The notes beneath the pieces were generated by a model that saw only the letters and a list, made by a program, of their open reading frames with translations, searched no databases and was not told the DNA's origin. A program made the position numbers and the translations under genes. Source: Phaffia rhodozyma (taxonomy: Eukaryota > Basidiomycota > Tremellomycetes > Cystofilobasidiales > Mrakiaceae). Taken from it: DNA of 64,000 bases. Numbering within the stretch: position 1 is the stretch's first letter; every line of letters begins with the position of its first letter. Below, piece by piece: positions 35,321 through 46,636 of the stretch. The DNA lies in contig JACGZH010000009.1 of NCBI GenBank assembly GCA_014706385.1, positions 620,001 to 684,000 of the forward strand. Reading direction: 5' to 3'.

Positions 35321-38300
35321 TCAAGGTGTGTCTACACTAGGTCGTCTGCTCATCATCTCTTTCACAGGTGTCAGACTCCCCGGTGCCCCTCCACCCAACC
35401 TACCTATCCCAGGGGGTTTTGTCCAATCAACTGAATGAACACCAGGGAGAGCTGAACCTCCTACCGGTTGATCAGCGGATCTTCGTTGATATTCGTTATC
35501 ATCATCATCGTCGTCGTCAACAGCGCATTCTAGATCACTCGTGGCTGAAGGAAGGAAGAACGGTTGAGGTGGCCCAGGACGGGGAACATGCGCAGAGAAA
35601 GTGGAAGCTCGACGGTTATGGACGTGGCCGTACGAGACATCCATAGGCCCTTGTCGGAAGGAGTATGTACTGAGGAAACCCAGTTAAAAAATGATTGAAC
35701 AAAATTTAAACGCGAATGACTACCTGGCTTCAGCTAAATTGGAAGATCTTACCTGCCTCGTCTGCTCTGTCTCGATCTTTCCTCCTCGGCAACCTCAGCA
35801 TCTTCCTCGGCAAACTCATTCGGTAGCATTACTGCTCGATCAATGGCCACTGGCAAGCCACGATGCCTGCCTCGGATCATCACCGCGCAAACAACCAATT
35901 TGGAGAGGACTTTGAATCCTCCGCTAAGTGAGTAGTTATCCTATTCAAATGTGCCAAGTGCATATGATCAAAAAGAAAAAGAATTCGTAGTTAAGCTTCA
36001 ATGTGACGACATTATTCTGATATATATAGGGTATAGCACCTACGAATGACAATCCTAGACTGAGTCCAACCGTACCGTAAGCGCTGACGAGCTCGAAAAG
36101 GATGGAGAAGATATTGAAATAGCTCTCGCTTGAGGACTCGTTGATCTGCCCTCGCTCGATGATACACACAAGCCACAACGCAAGGGCTTTGTAAATAGTA
36201 ACAGATTGGAGACGAGAGAACATTTGTCAATAAAGATACTTTCTAAAAAAACGCCGAAGACAACGAGATAAACATAGCTCACCTAGCCACCAGATATCGA
36301 AAGCCAACTGACGCCTGTTGTGAACAAAAGACAAAATAATCTCGGACGGTGTACGATGTGAACTATGTATTGGGAATGAGAAAGCTCATACCTAGCATGG
36401 AAAGAGACATATCGAGTGAAACCAGCCATTCTTGACTCGCCCCCTACCTTGACAAAGCTCTCCTCGTCCAACGATTCCTGATCTTCGTCTCCGAACAAAC
36501 CGAGAGATCTCTCTTCGTACACATTCGTTGCTCGAACGGACATGGCGATTGGGTAGACGGAGATGTACCTATAGAAGGAATGCCATTAGCTTTATTCTTA
36601 GAATTATACTCCGTATATGATGACGAAGAAAGAAGAGACCAGAAGGTATAAGAGAAGAAAAGAACGTACATCATAATAGTATACAGAACTTTCACGGCAG
36701 GAGCCAAAGCCGATAACGGCACGATTGCGAATCCAGCCGCTCTGACAGCTGCCGACTGAAGGAACGCGCTCGCTATACGTGTTCCTACCGGTATCGATTC
36801 GATTGCGCTGCTCATTTCCAGTCATGAAAACATGTAAAGAGATCAGATGTTGATCATCAGGATCTGACCATGGTCGATTTTAACAATAATCTGCTTACGG
36901 GGTTCCTATATCAAGTACAAGGAACGATATCCAATCGGTCATCCTATCAACCATTATATTCAAATCCCAAATGGCAAACATCGGTCAGTTGAAATGAATT
37001 TGAAAGCAGATAATAAAGAAAACGGATAGATGACTCACGTCATTAGGACGATGACCATCAGCAAAAATAACGTCTGACGAGACGGAAACAGGTAGATGTA
37101 ACACCGACGTGGGTGATCTAGCAAGAAGCGACATGTTTCGTGTAACCGAGAGGTTGAAGGGACAATTTTGGAGACGTTCCAGCTGCAATACCAAGTTTGA
37201 CCCAAACGAAACAACCAACTTGAAGGTCAACACAAGGCCTACAAGAGACCAGATCATAAGGGAAGATGCATACATCGTGAGACGAAGGCTGCAGAACTCA
37301 GGAATACGAGTTAACATGGCGACAGATAAGTGTCAGAAATCATCCGGATGAGTTTGGAGCATAATCAGACGAAAACTTACAAGATAGGCTGTATAGACGA
37401 TCCCCATATTGGTGGACGGTCCCTCGTCAGATTTTGTTTTCTTCTGCAATTCATACAGATAGACGATACTCACATAGGCAGTGTTTCCAGCTAGGATCAG
37501 GAAGATTAAGTACTATCCAATTCAAGGCCATATCGGACAGTTGTTGAAGAAGAGGTCAGTGAAAAGGACGAAAACCCGACAAATTGGGAGTGTATGTAGA
37601 AAGAGGTAATATGCCGGTGAAGAGTAACTTACGACGATCATGATGTACCCTGTTTGAAAAGGCACCATCGATGTATCAACGAGACTCATTCCCGTGTTAC
37701 TGAACGCTGAGACCACCTGGAATGCTGAAAACCTGATATCGCCATCCCCAATTTAAATTTATCAGTCAACTATGACTCGTCCTTCGCGATACATGTATAA
37801 GAAGAACTAAAATGAACTTACCATCCAATCTCGACATCTTGCTTTTGGATCGTCGGATCCGAAAAAACATCTCGGAACTTGCTGTTTACGTACGGCCAGA
37901 TGATCACCCAACCTAGGAGTTGGACTCCGACATAGTACTGATGCCAAAAGCGGACGAGCAAATAAATGAACGACGTCAGCCCAGAAAATTGAACCGATGA
38001 AGGAGCGATGACTCTTCTTTCAGAACTTACACAAGGGATGATCCATAATAGAACTTTTAAAGCCCTGTATTCCACCCCACCCAGCTCCTCTAGTTGATCT
38101 GAGCTCAAGTCCTTGAATTGAGAATTTCTTCCAACGACCGCGTCGAACGTGATGTATGGCACGCTCTTCACCACACCTCCCCCTCCCTTCGGCCCGCCTG
38201 GTCCATAGATTGTACCAGCGCCTGCGCTTCTAGCACTGGCGAACGTTCCCGTTCGTTGCATCGTCAACGTTCTTGTCAACTTTTCTGTCGCTTTCGGGAA

Positions 38301-41126
38301 AAGCCAGGCGGCAACAGAGGAAATAATCTCGTGTGGCATGGGGAACCCTCCAAACCCCGAATGCTTAGTTGATCGACCGCCAGCTGTTCGATTGGTCATG
38401 GTGCGAGGGAAAAGTGAGGTGGACGGGCCATAGATTGTACCTGCGCCTTCGGATCGACGAGTTGCGGCTGATCCGGTTCGTCGTGATTGTTATGTTTCAA
38501 CTCAGATCAACCTTTGTACTTCTATTTTCGCTATATCTTTGAAATCCGAATTCTTGTGAACACGGAGAAAAAAGTTGAAGGAAAAACGTACTTCGTTCGA
38601 ACATGGTTCCTCCGCCATTTCTTCTGCCCAAACGTGCTGCATCACCCTCAACGAACTCGATCGTCCCCGTCCTCGTGAAGTTTTTTGATTTGTCGTTCCC
38701 GTGATTGTAGTTGTTGTTGTTATAGTTGTGGTTATAATTGTGATCGCCGTTGAGCCCGGTATGAGAGGCATGATGCGCTGCATGCGAAGGATTGATCTGT
38801 TCCGGATCGAATGCAATTGTTTTCGATCGAGGGAACGTATCTATTTCGTTTTTATTTTTTAAGATTCAGGCAAGATAAGAGAATGTCCAGCACGATACTC
38901 AAACTCTAACAGAGAGAGAGAGACTTAGAGAAATAAAGAGAACAGAGGGCATACCGTGAACCGGTTGAGGCGGCTGAGGTGGGTGGTCCACCAGCACAGG
39001 CTCAGACACTCTTCTTGGACGGCCCGCGTTCGACCTTGCCAGTATTTCTTCTGGCTCAACGAATCCTAGAGAATCTGATCCTGATCCCGCAGGTGACTCT
39101 GTCATTTGCCCGATATGCTTCAGTCTTGGATGTTCTGCCCCCTTGTACCTATCCTCAGTCTCTTCCTGGGTTGGTTGCTCAGCCTCTTCCGCTTCCCCTT
39201 GCCGTGCTCGTGGATTTGTCTCTATTGGCGTTTCGACCTCTGCCTGGTTGTGTTCATCTGCGCTGGCTTCGGATCTGGCGATGTTGTTGAGTTCGAAGTC
39301 CGTTCGATCTACAGCCATGCCTCCTCTGAGTCCCGCCGAGTTGACCAGCATCGGCTCCTCCCCCTCGACTCGTCGGATCATCGAGGTGTGCAGCCCACCG
39401 ACTCGACCACCTCCTCCGCCCTTGGACCGACGAGCTTTCTCCGCTTGGTCCGCCAACTTTCGAGCTCGCTCTTGTTCGAGTCTAGCTGTTTTTTTCGCAA
39501 ACTTACGTTCTTTTCTCTCTTCGATCGATTCTTCGTCGAAATCAGAGTTCGGGCTCAATCGATTGAATATTGACGCAAACGACTTGAACGGGCCTTTCGA
39601 TCCGAGCCCGTTTGGAGAGGGTGAGGAAGAAGAAGCGGCGGCCGCTCGGGATTGAGAAGGAAAAGTGTAACCAGACGAGTACATCTGAGCCCGCAGTGGT
39701 GATTTCCCTGGTTCGTCGCAGTTCGATGACCCGGCTGAGGTTTCTCCTACTTTCTCTGCTGTCGATGTTCCTGCTGATGCCTCTGGTGGTGATCCTGCTA
39801 CCGTTCCGTCGTTCTCATCAGCACCGCTAGGGCCTGCAGGGTTGGTCGACCATCTGGAAGGGGCTCTGCTCAAAAATGAGAGTCGTCTCGATCGCTTTTC
39901 CGACAACGACTTTTTCCGTCTGTGGGTTTCGATCACATGTCGGAATTTGACTCTGAAAAAGTGTCTTCTGACGGCGATCATCACGAGCGAAACGGTGATC
40001 TGTTTCGTCCGAGAGGAATAGGCGCGTGTGTCCAGATGCAATGGTGAGATTAGACCGTAATGAAAAATAAGAGTAAGGAGAAAGTGGGGAAGGGAGGGAG
40101 AGAGAGAAAGAGGAACGCACAGGGCTACCGATACACATCTGGATGAACAAGATTGTCTGCTGCCAAGAAGTCATCGTGCTCAAATTACTTGTCGCCAATC
40201 CACAAACCCTGCGGTACATGATGAACCGTCAGTCCAAAGGGAGCATGATGGGTGTTAGTCTTACTTCGCTTGGCTTGTAGCTCGTAGACCGAAGAGCGGG
40301 AGAGAGAAAACAGAAGGGAACGCACGTCATAGCGCTCACGCAGTTGAAAAGACAGTCGACATAGTCAATATGGAATTCTGTAAATGCGGGAACAGATTTC
40401 CACAAAGGAAAGAGTTCGTTATGGTCAGTCAACATCGTAGAGTCGGACGGAGATAGATCCAAAAAGAATACGAGACATATGAAAAGCCTTACGTTCGTTC
40501 GAGGCGTACATCAGTGCAGAGAAGAACTGACATCATGAAACAGGCTCGGTCTGTCAGTTTGCCATACGGCCGGGATTAAGGAAGATTGAAAAGGGATTAT
40601 AGAATACACACTAGCGGAGTCTATGACGGGACAAGTCGACCAAGAAAGAAAGAGAAGTCTCGATTAGTTCAATCATCAGAGTGTCGTTCGTGGCCACAAA
40701 GAAGGAGTGAACCATTTGGAAGAATAGGCCTGGTCGCTTCTGTGACGTATCCTCCTATGAATGAGTTTATGAACCATCAAAACAAACTTACGATCGTGAA
40801 GAACAACAGATGCACACTGATGAACAGGGTTTTTTGTATATATAACCCAGATGAGCATTCAGAGATTGGGTAGAAAACGACAAGACCCGTCAGTTATGGT
40901 CTGAATCTTGCGAGCTCCTTCTCCCACCCGTCTTACACGCGATGTTGCTCTGACCAGAGAAGGAAAGGACGAGACCAAAGACAGGTGAAAATTAAACGAA
41001 CCGATAAAAGTTCAAGCTATTCTTTGTGGCGATCCATAGTTTCGTCCAAGCATGTGACGGTCTAAGATGCTTTGGGAGCGGCTCATCTGGTCGCAGCGTC
41101 GTCGTGGCTGGCGTAAGCTCGGGCAT
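35321..41126 (-). CDS. TRK1: TRK-type high-affinity potassium transporter
   Basis: It takes up K+ across the plasma membrane. The N-terminus (start 41126, MPELTPATTTLRPDEPLPK) leads into KLWIATKNSLNFYR. Small exons then rebuild the first helix: VHLLFFTI (40792-40816), TPL (40612-40620) and FFSALMYASNE (40493-40526). After these come FHIDYVDCLFNCVSAMT and VCGLATSNLSTMTSWQQTIL, the first pore unit. A long cytoplasmic loop (about 38.9-40.0 kb) is rich in Ser and charged residues, as in fungal TRKs. Downstream are FDAVVGRNSQFKDLSSDQLE with ELGGVEYRALKVLL, pore helices near 37.6 kb (GMSLVDTSMVPFQTGYIMIV), and the TRK C-terminal signature SLSGGFKVLSKLVVCAVMIR plus GRHRGLPVAIDRAVMLP. An acidic tail ends at 35321. 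Splicing is complex, with probably 20 or more exons. Confidence 0.93.
40612..40620 (-). other. Predicted 9-nt microexon of the TRK gene
   Basis: Minus-strand reading gives catag, then ACTCCGCTA, then gtgtgt. It encodes Thr-Pro-Leu in phase 0 between VHLLFFTI and FFSALMYASN. Fungal TRK proteins have a Thr-Pro-Leu-like tripeptide at exactly this point, and skipping the exon would leave helix 1 three residues short. Confidence 0.65.
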
Positions 41127-41952
41127 AGTAAGGAAGACTAGAGCGGGAGGCGAGGAGACAACTCTGAGTGATATGACTCTGAGAGTCGATGTTCGGACTC
41201 TGGGCTTCTGGAAAGAACCTTGGCTTGAGACACTGGTCGACAACAGGAAAAGAGAAGTAAGCCAATCGGTGGACGACCAGAAGGAAGTAGGATGGGTGGA
41301 TGGGTGGATATATTCTGTTGAGTACTTAATGAGACAATCCCTAAACGGTGAACACACGTGCGGGATTTCGCGATTTAATATGTCCGGTCCAATAGAGTGC
41401 AACTCTTTTTTGCGAGTAACCGCCTTGCTTTTTATTCTTATTTTATCAACACTTTGCTGTGATTTCATTCTCTATTCCCTTCGCTGAACATCTCAGCTTC
41501 TCTGTGAACGACATTTAGCTTATTATATACACACCATCCCGAGGCGATTGGGCTCGAGGCAAGGGCGCACGAGAAGGCTAAATGTGATAGTGGTTTGAGC
41601 GCAAGATAGCCCTAACATTATGAACCCGCTTGTTTTCAATACTGTCGCCGTTCGTCTCTGTTCGCTATACAAATGGCCACCAAGGTTTGGAACCGATAAA
41701 CATGCAATATGAAACTATGAAATCATGAGATTATTCTCTCCTTCGTCTCCTATTCGCCTCTCCTTACGTGTGATGTCATTGTATTCTATACACGGCGAAA
41801 AGAGGTTGAGAGAATTGTGAAAGAGAAAGAAAGTAAAAAGGTGTCGGGGAAAAGGTAAACGAAAAGCCAACAAGGCGTTTCTAAAGAGGGGTTTTTTTTT
41901 CTTTTTTTCCTTCTTCTTTCCTTTTCAGTTGAGGAAGATTGAACAGAAGAGC
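41127..41952. other. Intergenic: TRK promoter and NIP7 3' flank
   Basis: An ACACGTG E-box-like site lies near 41354-41360. The NIP7-proximal part is a poly-purine/T-rich flank (41800-41940). No gene is supported. Confidence 0.55.
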
Positions 41953-43147
41953 TTAGAATAGAGTATCCTGTGGAGAGAGAAGCAAGAGTTGTCGAGACAA
42001 GGTCAGTATACTTCGTTTGGTTGTGCTTCGTCGGTCGCAACAGTGAGCGATAGGACAAACCTCGTCTCGGAGATACTCTCCTACATCAGCCTGGTGGAAT
42101 ACTATTATAGACGTCGGGTCCAACTTTCGAGTATCAACTGTCGACCTAGCCGTCACACCAAATCCCTGCCCGCGCCAAGGGAAAGAAGAGGGAGACACAC
42201 ATATACATGTCAGTTTAGCCGCACCGAACATTGAGTTATCTGTGTTCCCCTTTTGTTTCTTAACGATTCTTTCACGACGGGAGAGCGAGCTTGGGAAGAT
42301 GGCAGGACTCACGAGCGGGACATCACTCATACTGTAGACGACCACACCCTGGTGCTCTGGGGTGTCTTCGGTGATTCGACCGAGATGAGCCTTGACGACG
42401 TGATTTCCGTACAAGAACGGGAGCTCTCCATTGGGCTTGATCCAGACCTGAAGACGTGGTTGTATGAGTACAGTGACATGTTGGTCAGTATGGTTGGTCG
42501 CAGTCAACCAGAGTATATGAACGGATCGAAAGAGTCAACACTCCTTACCTTGAACTTTGCGTACTTTCCTAGGTAATCCAACGAGGTGACCGCCAACTTG
42601 AACTTGCCGGACTTTGAGAATCGACCGAAGCATGTTCCGAGCGAGATTAAATTCGGCCTAGCGATCGAAATGGCCTGCTTCATAAGGGGTGTCGGGAGAT
42701 AGTAGACTCTGTAGTGTTGTGAGTGAGGGTTGACATGAGAAACCGGGAGTCACAAGGGGGGGGGAGGAAACAGAAAGATGGCACCAAAGACAAGTTAGGA
42801 GACGACTTTAGTCGAAAGAGGAAAGCGCGTTCGATATATAAGAGAGGGACGAACCGGTCCTTGTGTAATCGGAAGCAGTGTTCCTCGCCTTCCGGTCGAT
42901 CAACGAGATGGACCAAGTTCTTTCCCTGTATACAGAAGAAGAGGATGGTGATGATGATCAGGCGACATTGAGTACGTTCACAAAGCATGTGGAAAGGAAA
43001 GGACGAACGATGTAGTTGGCAAGCTCTGTTTGGGTCAAGGGACGAAAGGAAGAGCGTCAGTGATTTATGGCGGGACACAAAAGGAAGCGAAAGTTTGGAC
43101 AAACTGGAAAAGACAGCCTTGGTTTCTTCTTCGGTTAAAGGTCGCAT
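41953..43147 (-). CDS. NIP7: 60S ribosome biogenesis factor Nip7
   Basis: Nip7 is a small PUA-domain RNA-binding protein required for 27S pre-rRNA processing and 60S export. Exon 1 (43105-43147) encodes [15 protein letters not shown] 17-nt exon (43009-43025) supplies KLANYI, and the next exon continues [20 protein letters not shown]. Later exons carry the PUA domain with [40 protein letters not shown] and [20 protein letters not shown]. The last segments are [12 protein letters not shown] and a tiny final exon, DTLF, ending at 41953. The length and every block match the roughly 180-residue family. Start and stop both agree with the conserved MRPLTEEE and DTLF ends. It lies divergent to the thiolase gene. 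Confidence 0.96.
43009..43025 (-). other. 17-nt microexon of NIP7
   Basis: It is flanked by aaacag and gttcgt and completes the conserved KLANYIGKN segment in correct phase. Confidence 0.85.
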
Positions 43148-43553
43148 ATTGGGAGGGTTGATGTGTGTGTGTGTGAGTGAATGTGTTGGGATGGCTCAAC
43201 TTGCGAATTAAGCACACGCAGAAGTGTCCTATAGATTTTTTCTTTCTGGGATAAACCAAATTCTTCAGGCGAACCGGGCTGGTTCGGTGTGGTTCGATGT
43301 GCATGTTGAACTAGGCGGTGCAAAGTGTGCACGTGATGTACCATGCTTTCGGTTAACGAGCGACTTTGTTTGCGGCTGTCATATAACCGGACCGGATCAC
43401 ACGCTCGTACTTATAAAGCAAACAGTTCTCGCTTGTTCCTTCCTCCTTCCCATCTTTCAACCACAACTTGACACTCGCTCATCTATTACTTCCTCGTTCA
43501 TCCTTTCTTTGAAAAAAAAAACAACAACAACACGAATCAAACAAACTACGAAA
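43148..43553. promoter_or_regulatory. Bidirectional promoter between NIP7 and the thiolase gene
   Basis: The 406-base divergent region holds a CGAACC-N5-GGTTCG inverted repeat (43270-43286), a third GGTTCG at 43291-43296 and a CACGTG E-box at 43330-43335. A pyrimidine-rich then A-rich leader precedes the ATG at 43554. Function is inferred from position. Confidence 0.5.
43270..43286. promoter_or_regulatory. Inverted repeat CGAACC-N5-GGTTCG, candidate operator
   Basis: This is a perfect 6-bp dyad with a 5-bp spacer, followed 4 bp later by a third GGTTCG half-site. I know of no factor with this exact site in this clade. Confidence 0.4.
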
Positions 43554-45276
43554 ATGCCATCTGGAAAGTCCAAGATCTTGCAAAAGAACGCGAACGATGT
43601 GGTCATCTGTTCGGCCGTTCGAACGCCCATAACCAGGGTTCGTCCATCCGTCCATATGCTTTCTGTTTTCGTCTTGTTTTGCTTACACCTTTAGTCTTTG
43701 TGATCGCTGTGGGTCTCTTTTTCAGGCACGAAAAGGAGGCTTGAAGGATACGCTTCCGGAAGATCTCCTGGTGGCTGTGTTCAAGGCTACGCTCGAGAGA
43801 TCCAAGGTTGACCCGTCGTTGATTGACGATATCGCTGTCGGAAATGTCCTTCCGCCTGGAGGAGGTGCGAACGTGGCTCGAATGGCTCAGCTTCGAGCAG
43901 GGATCCCTCATACGTACGACCTCCTTGTCTTTGTCTCTTTTTTCTCTTCCTTTCTTTTCTTTTCTTTTCTTCGCTCTTGTTCGTTGGATTCCTGGAGAAG
44001 GAACCACACAGATCATTGATCTCTCTTCTTTTGATTGGATCGAACGACGGTCTTTTTGCAGTGCGTCTTTGAACACGGTGAACAGGCAGTGTTCTTCCTC
44101 TCTCCAAGCGATCACTCAGGTCAGTATCGTTCTCAGATGTGAGATTGATGTGATGTTGGGGTTTTCCCCTGAACTAATCGTTTTTCATGCCATTCTTTCT
44201 TTCTCAAATATAAAAACCCTAGATCGCCAACTCGATTGCATGTGGTCAGATCTCTATTGGTATTGGGGCTGGAGTCGAGGTTAGTGAGAGGAATCTGTTT
44301 CAGTTGGACTCACTCTCTCCTCTGGGCATGCGCTGACTGAGTTTGGTTCTTGTTTCAAGTCGATGACGACACACTACGGAGCTGGTGTCCTACCTGAGAA
44401 GATCTCGGAAGATGTGCTCTCCAACCAGGAAGCCCAGGACGTGTTGATTCCGATGGGGATCACGTCCGAGAACGTTGCGAAAGAGTTTGGAGTGACTAGA
44501 AAGGAGCAGGACGAGTTTGCAGCAAAGTCTTATCAGAAGGCTTTTGCTGCGAGAAAGGCTGGCCACTTTAAGGAGGAGATCGTTCCCGTCAAGGTTAGTT
44601 GTGTGAGATGTGTTTTCTTCTCTCGAGACCCGAGTGCTCATTTTGGATTGGTCTGGTCATGTGTGATGATTCGTACACGAAACAGACCGAGATTGTTGAT
44701 CCAAAGTCGGGAGAGACAAAGACGGTGCTGGTGGACGAGGATGACGGGATCCGAGATGGGATGACGGCCGAGTCGCTGGCAAAGTTGAAGCCGGCGTTCT
44801 CGAAGGAGGGAAGCACGCATGCTGGCAACGCGTCCCAGGTATCTGACGGGGCTGCCGCGGTGTTGCTCGTCCGGCGGGATATGGCGGAGAAGCTGAAGCT
44901 TCCGATCTTGGGCAAGTTTGTGACGACCGGGTACGCTGGTGTGCCTCCGAAGGTGATGGGGATCGGGCCGGCGGTGGCGATCCCGAAGGCGTTGGCGAAC
45001 GCGGGGATCGAGTCTTCGGACGTTGACTTTTGGGAGATCAACGAGGCGTTTGCCTCCCAGGCGGTCTACTCTGTCAAGAAGCTGGGGTTGGACTTTGAGA
45101 AGGTCAACCCTGGGGGAGGGGCGATCGCGCTTGGTCATCCGTTGGGAGCGACCGGGGCGAGACAGGTTGCGACTGCGCTTGCCCATGCCAAGCGATCTGG
45201 CGAGAAGGTGTTTGTGACGAGTATGTGCATTGGGTCTGGTATGGGTCTTGCCTCGGTGTTTGTGAATGAGCAGTGA
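43554..45276 (+). CDS. POT1: 3-ketoacyl-CoA thiolase (acetyl-CoA C-acyltransferase)
   Basis: It cleaves 3-ketoacyl-CoA with CoA in the last step of fatty-acid beta-oxidation, normally in peroxisomes. Six exons (43554-43637, 43726-43913, 44062-44119, 44223-44279, 44360-44593, 44686-45276) join in frame to 403 residues, near the usual length. It starts MPSGKSKILQKNANDVVICS and continues AVRTPITRARKGGLKD. The nucleophilic Cys is in LNTVNRQCSSSLQAIT. The middle reads MGITSENVAKEFGVTRKEQD. The C-terminal catalytic motifs are VNPGGGAIALGHPLGATGAR (His) and SMCIGSGMGLAS (Cys). The last residues, NEQ, are not a PTS1, and I cannot find a good PTS2 in the first 30 residues, so the compartment is uncertain. 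The sequence type is clearly thiolase I rather than cytosolic acetoacetyl-CoA thiolase. Confidence 0.94.
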
Positions 45277-45571
45277 GGTCGGGGTGGGACGAAGGGCTTC
45301 TTTGGATGAGCTTTGGAAGGAGACCTTAGTCTTTCTTTTCTTTTTTTCTTTTTTTCTTTTCTTTCTTTCTCTTCTTTGTAGTGTGTGTGTGTGTATGTGT
45401 GTGTGTGTGATGCTTGTATGAATAAGGTTCAACATTCTATGAGTGTGAGTGTGAGTGCATCAATAACCCGGGCTTAGAGCTAGGCAATCGTTGTGCCGGC
45501 ACTATTTTTGAAAGAGACATGCACACGTTGGAGTATGGGTAGTAAGTGCACAGAGCAAAAGTAGGTGTAGA

Positions 45572-45577
45572 CACGTG
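45572..45577. promoter_or_regulatory. CACGTG E-box, candidate Cbf1-type site far upstream of MET6
   Basis: On the minus strand it reads TCACGTGT, matching the Cbf1 core that marks sulfur-amino-acid genes in fungi. It is over 1 kb from the MET6 start and only 300 bases past the thiolase stop, so the link to MET6 is weak. Confidence 0.3.
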
Positions 45578-45821
45578 AAAGCAAAAGCTGTACACGGGCT
45601 GTGCTCTTGCGTGCGTGCTTGTGTGGCTGCTGGCTGGCTGGCTTATCGGGCGGCTCCAATCGGTCGATCGCCCCGGTCTGACCGATTATCGTAAATCTTC
45701 TCTCTCTCTGTCTCTCCCTGTCGTGATCTCTGTGTCTTTTCTTTCCAATCGAGTGATGATGGTGAGGTGATGATGGTGATGATGGTTTGGTATTTGGATA
45801 TCGGATTCTTTCATTTGGATT

Positions 45822-45822
<1 letters not shown>

Positions 45823-45868
<46 letters not shown>
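45823..45868 (+). repeat. (GT)23 microsatellite
   Basis: An uninterrupted GT dinucleotide repeat of 46 nt lies in the intergenic region between the thiolase gene and MET6. Confidence 0.97.
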
Positions 45869-45869
<1 letters not shown>

Positions 45870-46058
45870 GTGAAGATGGTTCTCACTTTGTTGCAATCAC
45901 ACTAGGCAAGGCAAGAGGAAAAGAACAAAGCGTAAAAAAAAAAAAAAAAAAGGCGCTCTCGGCCGATAAGAAGAAAATAAATGGCATGAGCCCATAATGG
46001 CACGATCGAGCTTGCGTGCGTCTTTCTTTCTGTCTTTGGGGAAGGCACTGGGGCAGGA

Positions 46059-46123
46059 GGGGGGGGGGGGGCCAAAGGCAACGGGGGGAGGGGGCTAAAG
46101 GCAACGGGGGGAGGGGGCTAAAG
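46059..46123 (+). repeat. G-tract cluster with two exact 23-bp tandem units
   Basis: A 13-nt G run (46059-46071) is followed by a 23-bp unit that starts GCAACGGGGGG, at 46078-46100 and again at 46101-46123. Many runs of four or more G make G-quadruplex formation plausible. Confidence 0.9.
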
Positions 46124-46567
46124 GGGCGCTAAACCGGGAGAGAGGCACCTGTCGAGGGGGCGATGGTGTGTTTTATTTATCTATTTTATTTTATCTATTT
46201 TATTTCATTGCCAACATTTTTTTTTCTTTTTCGCAATTCCGAATTTCTTTCCATTTTTTTTTTCGTTCGTTCGCCATCGCAAGGAAGAAAGAGAGCAAGA
46301 GAAGGGAAGAGAAGGGAAGAGAAGGGAAGAGAGAGTAGAGAAAGAGAAGCGCATCGAAAGAGAAGCGCAAAGAAGCGCAAAGGCAAAGGAGGAAAGGAAA
46401 AAAAAAAAAAAACGTACTTATACAACAAAAAGCCTTTCTTTCTTTTTTCTTTTCTCTTCCCCGCCACTTTTCATCTCACTCGCTCTCGTTTCCTCTTTCT
46501 CTTTCTATCTCTTTTCGTTTCTTTCGATTGTAAAATTGAAGGAGTTCACACATCTTTCTTGTTCTTC

Positions 46568-46609
46568 CACACCCACACACACACCCACACACACACACAC
46601 ACACACACT
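46568..46609 (+). repeat. CA-rich tract in the MET6 leader
   Basis: An interrupted CA repeat (with ACCC breaks) ends 27 bases before the MET6 ATG and probably lies in the 5' UTR. Confidence 0.9.
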
Positions 46610-46636
46610 CTTCACCACCCACCACACACTTTCATC

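Larger units (their letters stand above)
45277..46636. other. Long repeat-rich intergenic region upstream of MET6
   Basis: No gene is supported. It holds the thiolase 3' flank (CTTT and GT repeats), a CACGTG box (45572-45577) and an 8-bp inverted repeat AATCGGTC/GACCGATT (45658-45665 and 45680-45687). A 46-nt GT microsatellite, a long A run near 45933-45950, G-rich tandem repeats (46059-46123), purine-rich 10-bp repeats (about 46299-46336) and a CA-rich leader before the MET6 ATG complete the region. Confidence 0.6.

Noticed and set aside
40676..40800. Extra TRK exon reading GLFFQMVHSFFVATND
   Set aside because: The reading is hydrophobic but does not match the TRK family and breaks the frame. 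The region is better explained as an intron ending at the 9-nt exon.
44638..45435. 265-codon open frame antisense to the thiolase gene
   Set aside because: Arg/Lys/His-rich shadow of a conserved exon, with no domain and no own promoter features.
45686..45886. Thr-His repeat open frames over the GT/CA repeat
   Set aside because: Translation of a microsatellite only.
46595..46609. CRISPR-like short repeats in the CA and GA tracts
   Set aside because: They are simple microsatellites without spacers, and the DNA is eukaryotic.
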